Shown here piece by piece: positions 9,901 through 17,256 of a DNA stretch of 64,000 bases. The notes under the pieces were generated by a model. The model saw only the letters and a list, made by a program, of their open reading frames with translations. It made no database searches and was not told the DNA's origin. Both the position numbers and the translations under genes were made by a program. Source of the DNA: Chitinophaga pinensis (lineage in GTDB: Bacteria > Bacteroidota > Bacteroidia > Flavobacteriales_D > Crocinitomicaceae); assembly GCA_945902745.1 (NCBI GenBank), contig CAMDNE010000001.1:124001-188000 (forward strand), read 5' to 3'. Numbering within the stretch: position 1 is the first letter of the stretch; each line of letters opens with the position of its first letter.

Positions 9901-10373
9901 TTGATTTATCCCCAGGATGTTATTCAATCATTATTGAAGATACGGATAGCGACGGTTTAGGTTTTTGGTATTCTGCTCAAACGGAAGGAGAAACAAATGG
10001 TAATATGCGCTTGCGTCTAGTTGGTGGAACTTATATATCTTTTTTCCCAGTTGATTGGGGGGGCTATTATCGCTACGATTTTTCAGTTGGATTTACGTTA
10101 GACGTTGATGATAAAGTATTAGATCATGAAGTAATGATTTTCCCAAATCCAACGACTGGACAATGTACAATTGAAGTTAGTGGTTTCGTAGATAATCATG
10201 CGGATTTAGCTATATATGATTTGATGGGTAGAGAAGTGTATACAGGAGCGATGAACGCAACGTCGAATTTTGCAGATGCATATTTGGACTTATCACATCT
10301 ACCAAAAGGACAATATATCGTGAAAATTGTTACGAACGAACAGGTTTATACGAAAAACATGATCAAACAATAA
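6909..10373 (+). CDS. PNGase F-related protein with LamG domain and T9SS type A sorting tail
   Basis: The 1154-aa secreted protein has a signal peptide cleaved near VSFSQDTTW. The N-terminal part carries the peptide-N-glycosidase F-like pattern NCGEWDYLTYTQVIDHTG. A concanavalin-like LamG domain follows at about residues 293-450 (CIEFDATNHALLELSDF, HWAFVKKQSTGEMFVYKNG). A second PNGase F-like segment follows at about 610-850 (FYWIYDVTDYQDYL, FIEGIPPRDVHKREPVW). The last ~85 residues (MIFPNPTTGQ ... LPKGQYIVKIV) form a T9SS type A sorting domain, so the protein is secreted or surface-attached. The predicted role is release of N-glycans or a related amidase activity; this is unproven. A -7 box (TATATTTG) lies at 6884-6891. 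Confidence 0.8.
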   Translation: MFKQLLIATTLLMSGVSFSQDTTWVQTFTFDSITSRRANFEFPATLDTMRFEKVLMYYKLKCSPLTTWDSYNCGEWDYLTYTQVIDHTGIFDSVQVDGNRYLANTLSPLSINYAPYPAVYHDTYVRQESNRSGAMTTTSVLNSTNGTTAFPFDVTNNGGRFQMLLSAAELTTAGITAGNIESLSLYLNALTVNGELKYPSISLKSTTNTALTSFENTGFTQVYNASHWASGSQSELVVGQNELLFYQSFAWNGTDNIIVEFYFENSQDATNSLLFDGETIASQTALNYNSNNGCIEFDATNHALLELSDFDLGDEMTLTFWSKGNGSAGTQTSILEAFDTLGNRVINIHMPWSDNNMYFDAGEGSGYDRISKLMTVAEIDNNWNHWAFVKKQSTGEMFVYKNGILWHSGTNKNLSIGNIHRFVLGSNMNQAFNWKGKIDDFQLYNVALDQTTIQSWMTTKPDVSHPNWSNLLAFYDFDNKLWAEDMSQNDNLLMPSELGMIKFGEYPNAGIQQATMRPLIGLGQGMAMGSLVISEHPENRLKEPTVIFEEQALDNYFDIISSDLGILGGNETVYNNIGNVVSQTPFIGSTTLNNSTITYYQQPYEIFKNVEIARYITPYGIQFDLGPNGFYWIYDVTDYQDYLKHTVDLAAHNTQELIDLKFAFIEGIPPRDVHKREPVWSNFRSYSFANLANDTDMAATNVVLSDSSEMFKIKTRFSGHGQVGNQACCEWVPNNHSFKVDGVSRFAWNIWEECGDNPNTEQGGTWPYDREGWCPGDIVKEYEFELTPFVTPGTTTSLDYAINAVPASDPGQASGNYIAAIDLISYSAPNFQNDAALIDVLNPNSWEYYRKWNPSCSNPRVVLQNTGALPLTSCKIRCWISYGDYLEYTWTGNLAFLEKQTVEIPVTDLGWWRDYSGEQTFHAQVYDIQGTPNLDEYDNNNVVKTQFNAPEGINGPFFVWLTTNNKASENNYRLEDASGNVIFSRSNMTNNTNYKDTFDLSPGCYSIIIEDTDSDGLGFWYSAQTEGETNGNMRLRLVGGTYISFFPVDWGGYYRYDFSVGFTLDVDDKVLDHEVMIFPNPTTGQCTIEVSGFVDNHADLAIYDLMGREVYTGAMNATSNFADAYLDLSHLPKGQYIVKIVTNEQVYTKNMIKQ

Positions 10374-10390
10374 GTACTTAATTATATATG

Positions 10391-10420
10391 AAAAGGTCGG
10401 CGATTGTCGGCCTTTTTTTT
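10391..10420 (+). terminator. Intrinsic terminator after the PNGase F-related gene
   Basis: A G+C-rich hairpin, AAAGGTCGGC-GATT-GTCGGCCTTT with G-U pairs, is followed directly by a run of eight Ts. It sits 18 bp beyond the stop codon of the upstream plus-strand gene and ends that transcription unit. Confidence 0.85.
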
Positions 10421-10575
10421 GTTAATAAAACGGGACAATGAAAAAATCGAAAGGTTATTAAAAATTGAATTCAAATAGTTGATCCAATATGATTAATCTG
10501 CGTTTTTTGCGGGAACTTTTTTTGATACTTTTTCTCCCGCTGATCTCGATGAAATACGCGGATGACTTTCATCAA

Positions 10576-11721
10576 TTACCTAAAATACCTTTTCAAACCC
10601 AATAACGGCTTTTCAAAGTACTTCATGCTTAAATAAGCTGTTGCATACGTACTTATAAAAACAACAAGAATATAAAGTATGAATTGCCATATTGTTTGCG
10701 TGAAACCATGATTAGCAAAGAATATGCTCCAATAATAGATGAAAACACAATGAAACATGTAAAATCCGTATGTCAATTTTCCCGATTGAAAGAAATAAGG
10801 AACCTTGTCTATTTTGTAAAATGAGTTATCGGAATAAACCTGTTCTAAAATCACAAAGGCAAAAAACAAACCGATAACAACCTTTTCAATTGACACCAAA
10901 ACACCTTTAAAAATTACATTAGACGCTATAATCAAGGAAATTCCAGCAGCGTAAATAAACAACACGTGTATTTTTTTGATTGGTTTTAGGATCTTTTGAA
11001 TGGAATGTTTTTGAACCAAATAAGCTAATAGTCCACCTATTGCTAAATCACTTATGACAGAGAAGGTATGGAAGTAGAGCGTGCGTTCATCTGTCAAATT
11101 CAAAAAGCGGAAAACAATTGAAACTGTAATTAATAAAATAAAATACAGTTGAAAATACTTCCCTTTTCGAAAGAAGGGTAAAACTACCATTAAAAACATC
11201 CAACTCAAATAGAATTGTTCTTCAATGCTCACAGACCAAGTTACCGTTAGAAAATTCAAACTATCTGTCAAGCCAACAGCAATTTCATCAAGATTGGAAA
11301 GGAAACTACCATACATTAATAGAGAATGATTTGTTGATTGACCATAAGGTAATTGTGGGAAAATGAAAAAACCAAAGAGAACTATAAGGAAATAAAGCGG
11401 CCAAATTCTCAAAATACGTCGCATGAAAAAATGTTTCACATTGACGCTTCCATTTTTCGAAATTTCATTGAGTAAGAGAAATGTGATTAAAAACCCACTC
11501 AATACAAAAAACAATCCTACACCATGATGTCCTTTGGAAGCGAGTTTGTACATGATTTTAAATGTGTTGCTATTCGTGAAATTTCCCCAAATATCTCTGT
11601 TTAGCGTGAAACAATGGAAGATAAAAACCATCAAAGCGCCAGAAAAACGTAAACCATTTAAATTTTCAAAAAAAGGTCTTTCAGATAAAATGCTTTTCTT
11701 TTGCTGTTCCAAAGTTTGCAA
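10576..11721 (-). CDS. Membrane acyltransferase, OafA/acyltransferase-3 family
   Basis: This is a 381-aa polytopic membrane protein. It shows the acyltransferase-3 signature LNGLRFSGALMVFIFHCF near the N-terminus, GVGLFFVLSGFLITFLLL, then RRILRIWPLYFLIVLFGF and SVSIEEQFYLSW, with about ten hydrophobic segments. Members O-acetylate cell-surface polysaccharides, LPS or peptidoglycan; the acceptor is not predictable. The start appears to be TTG at 11721: an in-frame TAA lies two codons upstream and there is no ATG before the conserved region. It stands alone, convergent with the PNGase-related gene. Confidence 0.88.
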   Translation of the reverse strand: MQTLEQQKKSILSERPFFENLNGLRFSGALMVFIFHCFTLNRDIWGNFTNSNTFKIMYKLASKGHHGVGLFFVLSGFLITFLLLNEISKNGSVNVKHFFMRRILRIWPLYFLIVLFGFFIFPQLPYGQSTNHSLLMYGSFLSNLDEIAVGLTDSLNFLTVTWSVSIEEQFYLSWMFLMVVLPFFRKGKYFQLYFILLITVSIVFRFLNLTDERTLYFHTFSVISDLAIGGLLAYLVQKHSIQKILKPIKKIHVLFIYAAGISLIIASNVIFKGVLVSIEKVVIGLFFAFVILEQVYSDNSFYKIDKVPYFFQSGKLTYGFYMFHCVFIYYWSIFFANHGFTQTIWQFILYILVVFISTYATAYLSMKYFEKPLLGLKRYFR

Positions 11722-11760
11722 TGATTAATTTTACGCCAAATTAATGTAAATCTCAGAATT

Positions 11761-12975
11761 ATGGCATTTGATATCGCAATTATTGGTGGAGGAATTGTTG
11801 GAGCAGCAACTTTATACAAACTTCAACTGAAATATCCAGACTTAAAAATCGTGTTGATTGAAAAGATGGATATTTTGGCGGATCATCAAACTGGTCATAA
11901 TTCAGGTGTTATTCACTCAGGATTGTATTACAAACCAGGCTCTTTAAAAGCAAAAAACTGTATTCAAGGTCGACATGAATTAGTTGCTTTTGCGAAAGAA
12001 CATGGGATTCCTCATGATATTTGTGGGAAAGTGGTCGTCGCGACGGATGCTTCTGAGTTGGAGAACATGGAAAAGGTTTATAAAATTGGCCTTGAAAATA
12101 AAATTGAAGGAATAGAATGGATCACAGCTGAGCAAGTAAAAGAACATGAGCCATTCGTTGAAAGTATCGGTGGAATTTGGGTTCCTTGCACTGGGATTAT
12201 TGATTTTCGTGCTGCAACGGCAAAAATGGTTGAATTAGCTCTTGCTATGCAACCTGAAAGCAAATTAGAACTTGGGCATGAAGTTCTTGAAATCGAAAAA
12301 GGAGAAAAAACATCCAAAATAATCACCAATAAAGGATCATTTGAAGCTGAATATTTAGTTTTTTGTGCTGGTTTACAAGCAGACCGTTTAGCTCGAAAAG
12401 ATGGCGTTGATTTAAAAGAACAAGTTGTTGGATTTAGAGGTGACTATTACGAATTAACGGATGCAGCAAAACACAAAATCAAAAACTTAATATATCCAGT
12501 TCCAAATCCTGATTTCCCATTTTTAGGTGTGCATTTCACACGAATGACAGATGGCGAAATTGAATGTGGCCCCAATGCCGTGTTTACCTTCAAAAGAGAA
12601 GGATACGGAAAAACAGATTTTTCATGGAAAGATACGTGGGACGCTTTGACATACATTGGAACATGGAAGTTATTCTTTAAAAATATGTCGTTTGGAATCG
12701 GTGAATACCGTCGTGCATTTTCGAAACGCTTATTTTTAAAAACGTTGCAACGCATGGTTCCTTCATTAACAATGGAAGACATTAAACCGGGTAGAGCAGG
12801 AGTGAGAGCCTTATTACTTGCCAGAGATGGAGATACACGTGATGATTTCAGAATCGAATACCACGGTAAATCAATTCACGTCTTAAATGCTCCTTCACCA
12901 GCAGCTACTGCATCACTCGCGATCGGTGGATATATCGCAGAAGAAGCAGAGAAACATTTTGAATTGAAGAAGTAA
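11761..12975 (+). CDS. lhgO: L-2-hydroxyglutarate oxidase
   Basis: LhgO is an FAD-dependent enzyme that oxidises L-2-hydroxyglutarate to 2-oxoglutarate and feeds electrons to the quinone pool. The 404-aa sequence starts with the dinucleotide-binding motif IAIIGGGIVGAATLYKL and an acidic strand end (VLIEK). The family segment HNSGVIHSGLYYKPGSLKAK follows, then FCAGLQADRLA, and the C-terminal GRAGVRALLLARDG and NAPSPAATASLAIG. The length is typical for the family. The last 57 bp of the gene occur again about 2.3 kb downstream (15218-15274), evidence of an insertion or duplication event just after this gene. Confidence 0.93.
   Translation: MAFDIAIIGGGIVGAATLYKLQLKYPDLKIVLIEKMDILADHQTGHNSGVIHSGLYYKPGSLKAKNCIQGRHELVAFAKEHGIPHDICGKVVVATDASELENMEKVYKIGLENKIEGIEWITAEQVKEHEPFVESIGGIWVPCTGIIDFRAATAKMVELALAMQPESKLELGHEVLEIEKGEKTSKIITNKGSFEAEYLVFCAGLQADRLARKDGVDLKEQVVGFRGDYYELTDAAKHKIKNLIYPVPNPDFPFLGVHFTRMTDGEIECGPNAVFTFKREGYGKTDFSWKDTWDALTYIGTWKLFFKNMSFGIGEYRRAFSKRLFLKTLQRMVPSLTMEDIKPGRAGVRALLLARDGDTRDDFRIEYHGKSIHVLNAPSPAATASLAIGGYIAEEAEKHFELKK
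12919..12975 (+). repeat. 57-bp direct repeat, copy 1 (3' end of lhgO)
   Basis: This stretch encodes the last 18 residues and stop of lhgO (AIGGYIAEEAEKHFELKK). It matches 15218-15274 at 55 of 57 positions in the same orientation. The mismatches, at 12921 and 12929, are both in the 5' part. Confidence 0.9.
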
Positions 12976-13498
12976 AGAGTATTCAAACAGTTTGATGTAA
13001 GGACATAAGATTTGAAATGGTATTCTTTTTATTGAAAAAATAAGTACCCATAATTTTTAATTTTAAAAATTTATTTTTTTATTTTTTTTCACGGAAGTTT
13101 AAGTTGGAAAAATTGTCATCACGACCAACCCAATTAAAAATGCCAAATGGCAAAGTCTTTATGGGGTGTGTTTTTTTTGCAGTTTTTTATGGTATCAATA
13201 CTTTTTAGATTTATGTTTTGGTTTTTACTAATACTCTTGGATTAATAAAAATAAAATCTCTTAAATAACTTGATTTTATATTGAAATCTTCATCTTTATG
13301 AATATGAACTAATTTAAGAATAACTGTTTGTGAAATTAGTGTGACGTTTAAATAAATTTAACTTTATCTAAATAAATTCAAACACAATTAATACTGAAAA
13401 TTGGTAATTTTAACTTTAAAAATAAATGGTAGTTTGGTGTTCTTGTGTTATTCGAAAATATAACACGTGATGCGTAGTTTTGTCAAAAAACAATAACT
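12976..13498. other. 523-bp AT-rich gap, no gene
   Basis: No credible ORF or RNA gene is seen. The stretch is very AT-rich with T-runs around 13068-13092 and 13168-13180. Near its end are a perfect 7-bp inverted repeat, GTGTTAT/ATAACAC (13445-13451 and 13460-13466), and a -7-like box TAGTTTTG (13475-13482). Both sit just upstream of the 13499 gene and may form its promoter and an operator. No matching -33 TTG was found at the usual spacing. Confidence 0.5.
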
Positions 13499-15046
13499 AT
13501 GAAATCGACACTATTAAACATATTTTTTTTCATTCTTCTCAGTTATAATAGTTATAGCCAAACGGTTTTGTCTCCTGGAGATATTGCTATTATTGGATTT
13601 TCTTCAAGTGGAAGGAATGATGCCGTTAAGTTAGTTACCTTGGTTGATTTAGAATGTGGCACCTCATTTATTGTAACTGACAACAATTGGAGAAGCACTA
13701 ATGTATGGTATTGCGATAATGATGAATTTGGAATTCAATTAACTGCTACAAGTGTTGTGTTAGCGGGAAGTGTTATTTATTTAGATGTAGACGCAAGTGG
13801 AGGAGCAGTAACCGTTTCTACAGGTGCATTAACAAAAACAAATTTAGGGAATCCATGGGGAACGAATTATGGTCTAAATAGTGGTGGAGATAATTTATTT
13901 GTCTTACAAGGTACGCGAGCAGCTCCTTCTTTTATTTTCGGGTTAAGACATTCTGGTACTTTTGCAAGTGGAGGTGATTGTGGATCAAAGAATAACACTT
14001 CAAAACCTTCGTCCTTAACATTAGGCACCACTGCAATTCAAATGGCGAGTTCTCAAAATCAATGGCATTTCAATTGCTCTTCCGGCTTAACTGTCGGTTC
14101 TAAAACAAATATTCTTTCATCAATTGGGAACAATGCAAACTGGACAAATAATTCAACTTGGAATGCAACTAATTCAACATGTGATTTCATTTTGAATGAC
14201 CAAGTGACGTATGGATATATTTCTGGCTCGATGCATGTTATTGGAGCAGGATGTGGTTGTCTTGGATCTTGTGATTTAAGTGTAATTGGCGGTACTAATT
14301 GTGGAGGCGGTATTTCGGGTGATTGCACTGGAGGCTCTCAAAACGTTTTTGAGGACATTGATGTACCTGTTGGTTGTACTTATACTATTTATGGAATAAT
14401 TCAACCTTGGACAAGTTGTAGTTCATCTGGAGCAGATGCCGGAGATGGGTTAAAGGTTGATCTTGTTGGAGGGGCCAAGGTTTTTCAAACAGGATCAAGT
14501 AATGCAATTTTAAGAGATAGTTATACAGTCGCTGGTCCTGCAACAATTAGAATTAGTTTACGAGCAAATAGATCAGACGAAATTGCAACATATAGGGTTG
14601 TGCCTTCAACATGTGGAACTTGTGAACTGATTTCTTTACCAGTTGGACTGATTGATTTTAAAGCAGAAATGCAAAATGATATTGTCGCTATTTCATGGGC
14701 TACTGCATTTGAGTTCAATTCGGCTTATTTTATAGTTGAGAAAAGCACAAATACTAAAGATTGGGAGTCGATTTCTGAAATATTAGCACAAGGAAATTCC
14801 TCATCCATTTATAATTATCATTTATTTGATAGTTCACCATATGAAGGGATTAGTTATTATCGATTAAAACAAGTCGATTTAGATGGTCAACAAATTTTAA
14901 GTCAAATAATCTCAGTTAATAATACTATTAATCAAGAAAAGGCAGTTAGATATTTCAATTTAATGGGGCAAGAAGTAAATGATCAAGCAACAGGAATTTT
15001 ACTCATGGAATTAGCAAATGGAGAAATTATTAGAGTGATGAGATAA
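13499..15046 (+). CDS. Secreted protein with probable T9SS-type C-terminus
   Basis: The 515-aa protein has a signal peptide (FFILLSYNSYSQ) and an N-terminal region TVLSPGDIAIIGFSSSGRNDAVKLVTLVDL. That region resembles the lamin-tail-like or secreted-nuclease accessory domains seen in Bacteroidetes surface proteins. A Cys/Gly-rich middle (GCGCLGSCDLSVIGGTNCGGG) follows. The C-terminal part has the beta-sandwich pattern LPVGLIDFKAEMQNDIVAISWATAFEFNSAYFIVEKS, which usually precedes T9SS tails, and ends in a short sorting-like strand (FNLMGQEVNDQATGILLMEL..GEIIRVMR). Function is unknown. It is the only gene between the two copies of the lhgO 3' end, so it may have been acquired. Confidence 0.65.
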   Translation: MKSTLLNIFFFILLSYNSYSQTVLSPGDIAIIGFSSSGRNDAVKLVTLVDLECGTSFIVTDNNWRSTNVWYCDNDEFGIQLTATSVVLAGSVIYLDVDASGGAVTVSTGALTKTNLGNPWGTNYGLNSGGDNLFVLQGTRAAPSFIFGLRHSGTFASGGDCGSKNNTSKPSSLTLGTTAIQMASSQNQWHFNCSSGLTVGSKTNILSSIGNNANWTNNSTWNATNSTCDFILNDQVTYGYISGSMHVIGAGCGCLGSCDLSVIGGTNCGGGISGDCTGGSQNVFEDIDVPVGCTYTIYGIIQPWTSCSSSGADAGDGLKVDLVGGAKVFQTGSSNAILRDSYTVAGPATIRISLRANRSDEIATYRVVPSTCGTCELISLPVGLIDFKAEMQNDIVAISWATAFEFNSAYFIVEKSTNTKDWESISEILAQGNSSSIYNYHLFDSSPYEGISYYRLKQVDLDGQQILSQIISVNNTINQEKAVRYFNLMGQEVNDQATGILLMELANGEIIRVMR

Positions 15047-15346
15047 ATTAAACAAATAAACTTTTTAAATTCAAATCGCCACGTAATCTAGAAGATAATT
15101 TTATTATTTGAATTTAAGGGATTTTAAAAAGTAAAAAATATTATTTCTTCTTTTTTTCAATTTATTGAACCTTGATTTAAAAAAAAATCCAAAATAAAAC
15201 AGTTAACGGTTTGTGGGGCAATCGGTGAATATATCGCAGAAGAAGCAGAGAAACATTTTGAATTGAAGAAGTAAGAAAATTAAACTTCACTAATTGAACT
15301 CACTGATTTTGAAAATTAGAAGTGAATTGAACTTTTAGAATCGTTA
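15047..15346. other. 300-bp gap holding the second lhgO-tail copy
   Basis: This is AT-rich sequence with no credible gene. It contains the 57-bp lhgO 3'-end copy (15218-15274) and otherwise A/T runs. No terminator hairpin is obvious after the 13499 gene. Confidence 0.6.
15218..15274 (+). repeat. 57-bp direct repeat, copy 2 (orphan lhgO 3' end)
   Basis: This near-identical copy (55/57) of the lhgO C-terminal coding sequence includes the TAA. It has no lhgO sequence before it and no start codon of its own. Homology stops at the left at GCAATCGGTG and at the right with the stop codon. Confidence 0.9.
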
Positions 15347-16045
15347 TTAAACTCTTAAGGTAGACATTCCGCCATCGGCATGCATGATTTGCCCTGAAAT
15401 CCAACTGGCATTTGTAGATAATAAAAAGTCTGCGAGATGCACAATGTCGTCCGTTGTTCCTATTCTTTTGAGTGGATGTCGCAATGCATTCGCTTCCTTT
15501 TTCTGATCAGTATTTAATAACGATGCAGCCAAAGGTGTATCTGTTAGAGATGGAGCGATACAATTAACTCTGATTTTTGGAGCGTATTCAGCAGCCAATG
15601 CTTTTGTTAAACCTTCAATTGCTCCTTTAGAAGCAGAAACTTGTGTGTGAAAGGGCAAACCAGTTTGAACGGCAAGCGTTGAAAATAAAAGTATAGCCGC
15701 ATTATCGGTATTTTTTAACCTTGAAACAACTGATTGAATGGTCTTTATGGCTCCAACAACTTGTAAATTATAGTCATGCGCAAAATCAACTGGTTTAATT
15801 CTCTCGAAAGGACGAAGATTGATAGTCCCCGGACAATAAATAACGCCAGCTAATGTATCAGGTAAATAATCAAATGAAAGATTGTCGTCCAAAACATTCA
15901 GATGAGTGTAGCTTATTAACGGATTGTCAGATTGAATTTCATGGGTATTGTAAGTTCCATATACGCGATGACCATTCTCAGCCATTTTCAAAGCGAGCGC
16001 TCTTCCAATTCCTGATGAAGCGCCGATAATTAAGTAATTTGCCAT
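15347..16045 (-). CDS. SDR-fold protein lacking the catalytic tyrosine
   Basis: The 232-aa protein has the classical short-chain dehydrogenase cofactor motif IIGASSGIGRALAL at the N-terminus, a YCPGTINLRPF variant of the NNAG region, LLFSTLAVQ with the catalytic-Ser strand, and a C-terminal DGGMSTL. The active-site YxxxK is changed: the sequence reads HTQVSASKGAIEGL, with Val where the catalytic Tyr normally stands, while Ser and Lys are kept. I recall the same VSASK form in related Bacteroidetes proteins, so it seems to be a subfamily trait and not a sequencing error. The substrate is unknown. It lies next to the DUF2805 gene. Confidence 0.85.
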   Translation of the reverse strand: MANYLIIGASSGIGRALALKMAENGHRVYGTYNTHEIQSDNPLISYTHLNVLDDNLSFDYLPDTLAGVIYCPGTINLRPFERIKPVDFAHDYNLQVVGAIKTIQSVVSRLKNTDNAAILLFSTLAVQTGLPFHTQVSASKGAIEGLTKALAAEYAPKIRVNCIAPSLTDTPLAASLLNTDQKKEANALRHPLKRIGTTDDIVHLADFLLSTNASWISGQIMHADGGMSTLRV

Positions 16046-16107
16046 TTTATTTTTTTTAGTAGTAAGAAACTGTTGAATACTTTAAGGAAATCTTAACTTA
16101 ATGCTCT

Positions 16108-16377
16108 TTACCGTTTACTTATTTTATTCATTGAAATGGAATTTTGACGGCTACATTTAAACCGATTGATTTCTGGATTTCTCTTAAATGCATGTTTTTG
16201 ACTCGTTCCGCTATTAACGCGCTTACGCCACAAATTAAAACTGCTTCTCTTTAATTCTTTGCGCATTAATACAATTACAGCTGATTCGGAAAATCCAAAT
16301 TGTAATTCAATGGCCTCAAACGTAGTTCTGTCTTCCCAAGCCATTTCAATTATTCTATCAATATCCTTTGGTTCCAT
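16108..16377 (-). CDS. DUF2805/TIGR03643 family protein
   Basis: I take ATG 16377 as the start (MEPKDIDRIIEMAWEDRTTFEAIELQFG), giving 89 aa. The track's 43 upstream residues are unlike the family and probably not translated. The core AWEDRT.FEAIE.QFG.SE..VI.LMR.ELK..SF.LWRKRV..G.SQKHA is the TIGR03643 signature, a small helix-turn-helix-like basic protein of unknown function. From memory, this family is often near cryptochrome/photolyase genes, together with an SDR like the neighbour here. No photolyase is present in this window. Confidence 0.85.
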   Translation of the reverse strand: MEPKDIDRIIEMAWEDRTTFEAIELQFGFSESAVIVLMRKELKRSSFNLWRKRVNSGTSQKHAFKRNPEINRFKCSRQNSISMNKISKR

Positions 16378-16749
16378 TCTTTTGCTTTTTAAAGGGAATC
16401 TTTTCCAAAAAAAACTTCGGATGAGTCTTCCAAACAGATAACAGTTTTTAAGCACAAATTGTTTAGGTAATCGAAAGCTATTCAAAATTTGATGGTGTGA
16501 TAGCAAACAGAATGATATTCATTGAAAAGAGCTGGGCTTTATTGTCTTAAAGAAGATGGTTTTGCTTATTAAAAATAATTTAACGTTTCGCGCATTTGCG
16601 AAGCCGGGGACTTTTTACCGAAATGCTTCTGCGAACCCAAATGTAAAACAAAACCGGAAACTCTCAAACGTGCTGAGAAACCCCGGTTTTGCGAATGCGC
16701 TGTTATCAGTAGGGCTTTACTTTCGTGTCGTGCTTCGTGTTTATTACAT
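16378..16749. other. 372-bp gap containing an attC-like site
   Basis: The right half is occupied by the attC-like palindrome listed separately (16578-16711). The left part is the probable leader of the DUF2805 gene. The 74-aa plus-strand ORF at 16556-16780 runs through the palindrome and looks like chance. Confidence 0.5.
16578..16711 (-). repeat. attC-like site A (large imperfect palindrome)
   Basis: Read on the minus strand, the order is TACTGATAAC (16711-16702), then a 20-nt arm (16700-16681) that pairs 17 of 20 with 16609-16590, a centre of about 70 nt, a 5-nt spacer, and GTTAAAT (16584-16578). GTTAAAT fits the integron core GTTRRRY. The first box is complementary to GTTATCAGTA at the other end of the preceding gene module (17658-17649), as expected for the simple-site core of an integron cassette. 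The total of about 134 bp is within the size range of long attC sites such as Vibrio VCRs. The assignment to attC is inference from architecture. Confidence 0.55.
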
Positions 16750-17256
16750 TCAAAGTTTATTATATGTGGATTGCACTTGAACTCCTTTCGCTAATGTCTG
16801 ATACACCACACAATATCTTTCGGTAAGTTTTGCAAGTGATTGCATTTGTTCTTCGGACGCATCTGTGTCAAGAATAAAGGAGAGGCGAATGTTTTTGAAA
16901 CCTACAGGTGCTTCTTTTGAAACTCCTAAAGTCCCCCGAAAATCTAAATCGCCTTCGGCTTTTACAGTTCCTTCTTTTATATTAACTGAAATGGCTGTAG
17001 CAACAGCAGTGAGTGTAACTCCTGCACAAGCAACCAATGCTTCTAAAAGTAAATCGCCCGAACAGGCCAACATTCCTGTGCCGCCTGTTGCTTTATGAAG
17101 ACCCGCTTCAACTATTGTTTTGCCTGTTTCCACTTTGCACGAAATGCCTTCACCAACTTTCCCCTGTGCTTTTAAAGTGATGATTGCAACATCAGGTTGT
17201 TCACGATACTTTTGTTTAATTGGGGCTTGCAAATTTTTCAGTTCGTCAGCGTTCAT
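16750..17256 (-). CDS. OsmC family peroxiredoxin-like protein
   Basis: The 168-aa protein has the OsmC/Ohr fold pattern: a strand-rich N-terminus, GGTGMLACSGDLLLEALVACAGVT with the peroxidatic-type Cys of the ACAG motif (about residue 77), and a second Cys in LTERYCVVYQTLAKG. OsmC proteins reduce organic peroxides or handle persulfides. Its ATG abuts the TAA of the DUF4242 gene with no gap, so the two form an operon. Both lie inside one cassette-like module between attC-like sites A and B, and their base composition looks more GC-rich than the flanks. Confidence 0.9.
   Translation of the reverse strand: MNADELKNLQAPIKQKYREQPDVAIITLKAQGKVGEGISCKVETGKTIVEAGLHKATGGTGMLACSGDLLLEALVACAGVTLTAVATAISVNIKEGTVKAEGDLDFRGTLGVSKEAPVGFKNIRLSFILDTDASEEQMQSLAKLTERYCVVYQTLAKGVQVQSTYNKL

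Noticed and set aside
10509-10540. GCGGGA/TCCCGC inverted repeat before the acyltransferase stop
   Set aside because: Short stem with a 20-nt loop and no T-run; not strong enough to call a second terminator.
14059-14328. 89-aa minus-strand ORF within the secreted-protein gene
   Set aside because: It is a shadow frame of a plus-strand gene with a signal peptide and continuous domain pattern.
16556-16780. 74-aa plus-strand ORF
   Set aside because: It runs through the attC-like palindrome and into the antisense of the OsmC gene; composition and position fit chance.
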